NCBI RefSeq assembly: GCF_000331995.1
Contig: NC_020134.1
Span: 905,465 to 969,464, forward strand
DNA: 64,000 bases
Source of the DNA: Thermoclostridium stercorarium subsp. stercorarium DSM 8532
GTDB taxonomy: Bacteria > Bacillota > Clostridia > DSM-8532
Reading direction: 5' to 3'
The stretch's first letter is position 1. The number at the start of each line of letters is the position of its first letter. Below, one piece after another: positions 63,103-64,000 of the stretch. The translations under genes were made by a program, and so were the position numbers. The notes beneath the pieces were generated by a model that saw only the letters and a program-made list of their open reading frames with translations, had not been told where the DNA came from and did not search any database.

Positions 63103-63795
63103 ATGGTGGTTGATGAAAAACGGAACATTTTAGTGGTTGACGATGATGAAGATTTATGTAAATTACTTAAAGACTATCTGGAAAAACAGTCTTACAATGT
63201 GGATATTAAAAACAATGGAGTGGACGCATTGCTAAGTGTTTTAAAAAGAGAGTATGCCTTAATAGTTCTGGATATAATGATGCCTTTGCTTGACGGGCTT
63301 GACACGCTGAAAAAGATTCGGGAAACCAGTTCTGTGCCTGTTTTGATGCTTACGGCAAAAGCCGAAACCGAAGACAAGGTTAAAGGGCTGAATACAGGTG
63401 CGGACGATTACGGCGCCCGTGTTAACTCGCTTATCCGCCGGGCCACCGAATTTAATGCTGCGGGCGGAACTAAAAAGGGTATTTACGTTTTTGATAATTT
63501 GGAAATCGACGATATTCAGAAAAAAGTATTTTTAAACAGCAACGAAGTTAAGTTAAATCCAAAGGAATATCAGGTACTCCTATATCTGGCACAAAACGCC
63601 GGAAGGGTTTTTACTAAAAAACAGATATATGAGGCGGTATGGGAAGAACCTTATGAGTACGATGACAGCAATATTATGTCGGTTATAAGCAGATTGCGTT
63701 CCAAAATAGAATCCGTTTCAGGCGGGGAAAAGCATAAGTTTATTGAAACGGTGAAAGGAATGGGGTACCGTTTTGTTTCAGGTGGTAAAAAATGA
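63103..63795 (+). CDS. OmpR-family response regulator with a shortened receiver domain
   Basis: 230 residues. The receiver has the acidic pair VVDDDED, the phospho-acceptor D57 in IVLDIMMP and the Thr in LMLTAKAE. The C-terminal winged helix (ending ETVKGMGYRFV) is a complete OmpR DNA-binding domain. After NTGADDY the sequence goes straight to GARVNSLIRRA, whereas relatives have about 12-14 residues there with the conserved Lys-Pro-Phe and the start of helix 5. The loss is in frame. GGAGG precedes the ATG. It probably controls the upstream exporter genes, and its signal partner is the kinase that overlaps it by 4 bases. Confidence 0.85.
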   Translation: MVVDEKRNILVVDDDEDLCKLLKDYLEKQSYNVDIKNNGVDALLSVLKREYALIVLDIMMPLLDGLDTLKKIRETSSVPVLMLTAKAETEDKVKGLNTGADDYGARVNSLIRRATEFNAAGGTKKGIYVFDNLEIDDIQKKVFLNSNEVKLNPKEYQVLLYLAQNAGRVFTKKQIYEAVWEEPYEYDDSNIMSVISRLRSKIESVSGGEKHKFIETVKGMGYRFVSGGKK

Positions 63796-64000
63796 TTGAA
63801 ACCGCTGTTATGATTGTGCTGGTTTGCGCCTGTATTTATTTGCTGTATAAGTATAAACAGTTGAAAGGCTCCGTTATGCGGGTGAGCAGGGAATTGGCGG
63901 AGATGGGTGAAGAAGAGTCTACAAGAAGAAAAATTTTAATCAGAAGGAATGCCCCTTTTTCTGAAATTGTATTTTCCATAAACGCAATTATTGATAAAAA
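63792..64000 (+). CDS. Sensor histidine kinase (N-terminal part, cut by window end)
   Basis: The first 69 codons are visible. The ATG overlaps the stop of the response regulator in ATGA. A single membrane helix at the N-terminus (TAVMIVLVCACIYLLYKYKQ) is followed by a charged cytoplasmic segment (RVSRELAEMGEEESTRRKIL) and SEIVFSINAIIDK, a region that often comes before the dimerisation helices of one-helix kinases such as YvcQ-like or intramembrane-sensing types. The kinase core lies outside the window, so the call rests on gene order and this N-terminal layout. Confidence 0.7.
   Translation, partial: MIETAVMIVLVCACIYLLYKYKQLKGSVMRVSRELAEMGEEESTRRKILIRRNAPFSEIVFSINAIIDK

Overview
The window looks like chromosomal DNA of a low-to-mid GC, Gram-positive, anaerobic plant-polysaccharide degrader of the class Clostridia. 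The reasons are strong AGGAGG-type ribosome binding sites with some TTG and GTG starts, sigma-A promoters with 16-17 bp spacers, an endonuclease-type MutL next to MutS, MiaA and Hfq, ferredoxin-like proteins, lipoprotein-dependent sugar ABC importers and many glycoside hydrolases without signal peptides. A relative of Thermoclostridium (Clostridium) stercorarium would fit, but that is inference.

Left part (1-19,100). A ferredoxin-like protein converges on a DeoR-type regulator. The regulator is divergent from a seven-gene operon (1958-12087): a sorbose-1-phosphate-reductase-like dehydrogenase, a complete 2-oxo-acid dehydrogenase-type complex (E2, E3 and a fused E1 alpha-beta), a sorbitol-6-phosphate-dehydrogenase-like SDR, a PHP-family phosphoesterase and a rhamnulokinase-like kinase. 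No isomerase, aldolase or transporter is present. The combination suggests an undescribed sugar or ketol pathway that ends in thiamine-diphosphate-dependent acyl-CoA formation, and it is the best candidate for a novel system here. An NlpC/P60 endopeptidase, a membrane-anchored Mrr-like protein without its catalytic motif, and an ABC ATPase / secreted CARDB-like / FtsX-permease module follow.

Housekeeping core (19,131-29,597). uvrA is divergent from a miaB-mutS-mutL-miaA-hfq cluster that has a clear promoter before it and a terminator after it.

Carbohydrate region (29,687-54,352). This holds a LacI regulator with kduI and kduD; a Lpl/Ytc-type ABC importer; a GH43 enzyme, a LacI regulator and a type-B carboxylesterase linked by AAAACGTTTT palindromes; an SPFH/zinc-ribbon pair; a GH39 enzyme; and an AraC regulator divergent from an operon of a GH105 unsaturated-uronyl hydrolase, an oligopeptide-type ABC importer and a HAD protein. 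Together these fit import and intracellular degradation of pectic (rhamnogalacturonan) and xylan-type oligosaccharides.

Decay zone (54,353-56,735). Between the last sugar operon and a signalling region lie an IS30-type transposase stub, a short truncated-looking ORF, a restriction-endonuclease-like relic, an intact tRNA-Pro(CGG), several hairpins, a decayed CRISPR array without cas genes, and a frameshifted HPt-domain remnant.

Right end (56,760-64,000). A response-regulator/PAS/degenerate-GGDEF/EAL protein is followed by an operon of a heterodimeric ABC exporter, an OmpR-type response regulator that has lost the conserved Lys-Pro loop of its receiver domain, and the start of a membrane histidine kinase cut by the window edge.
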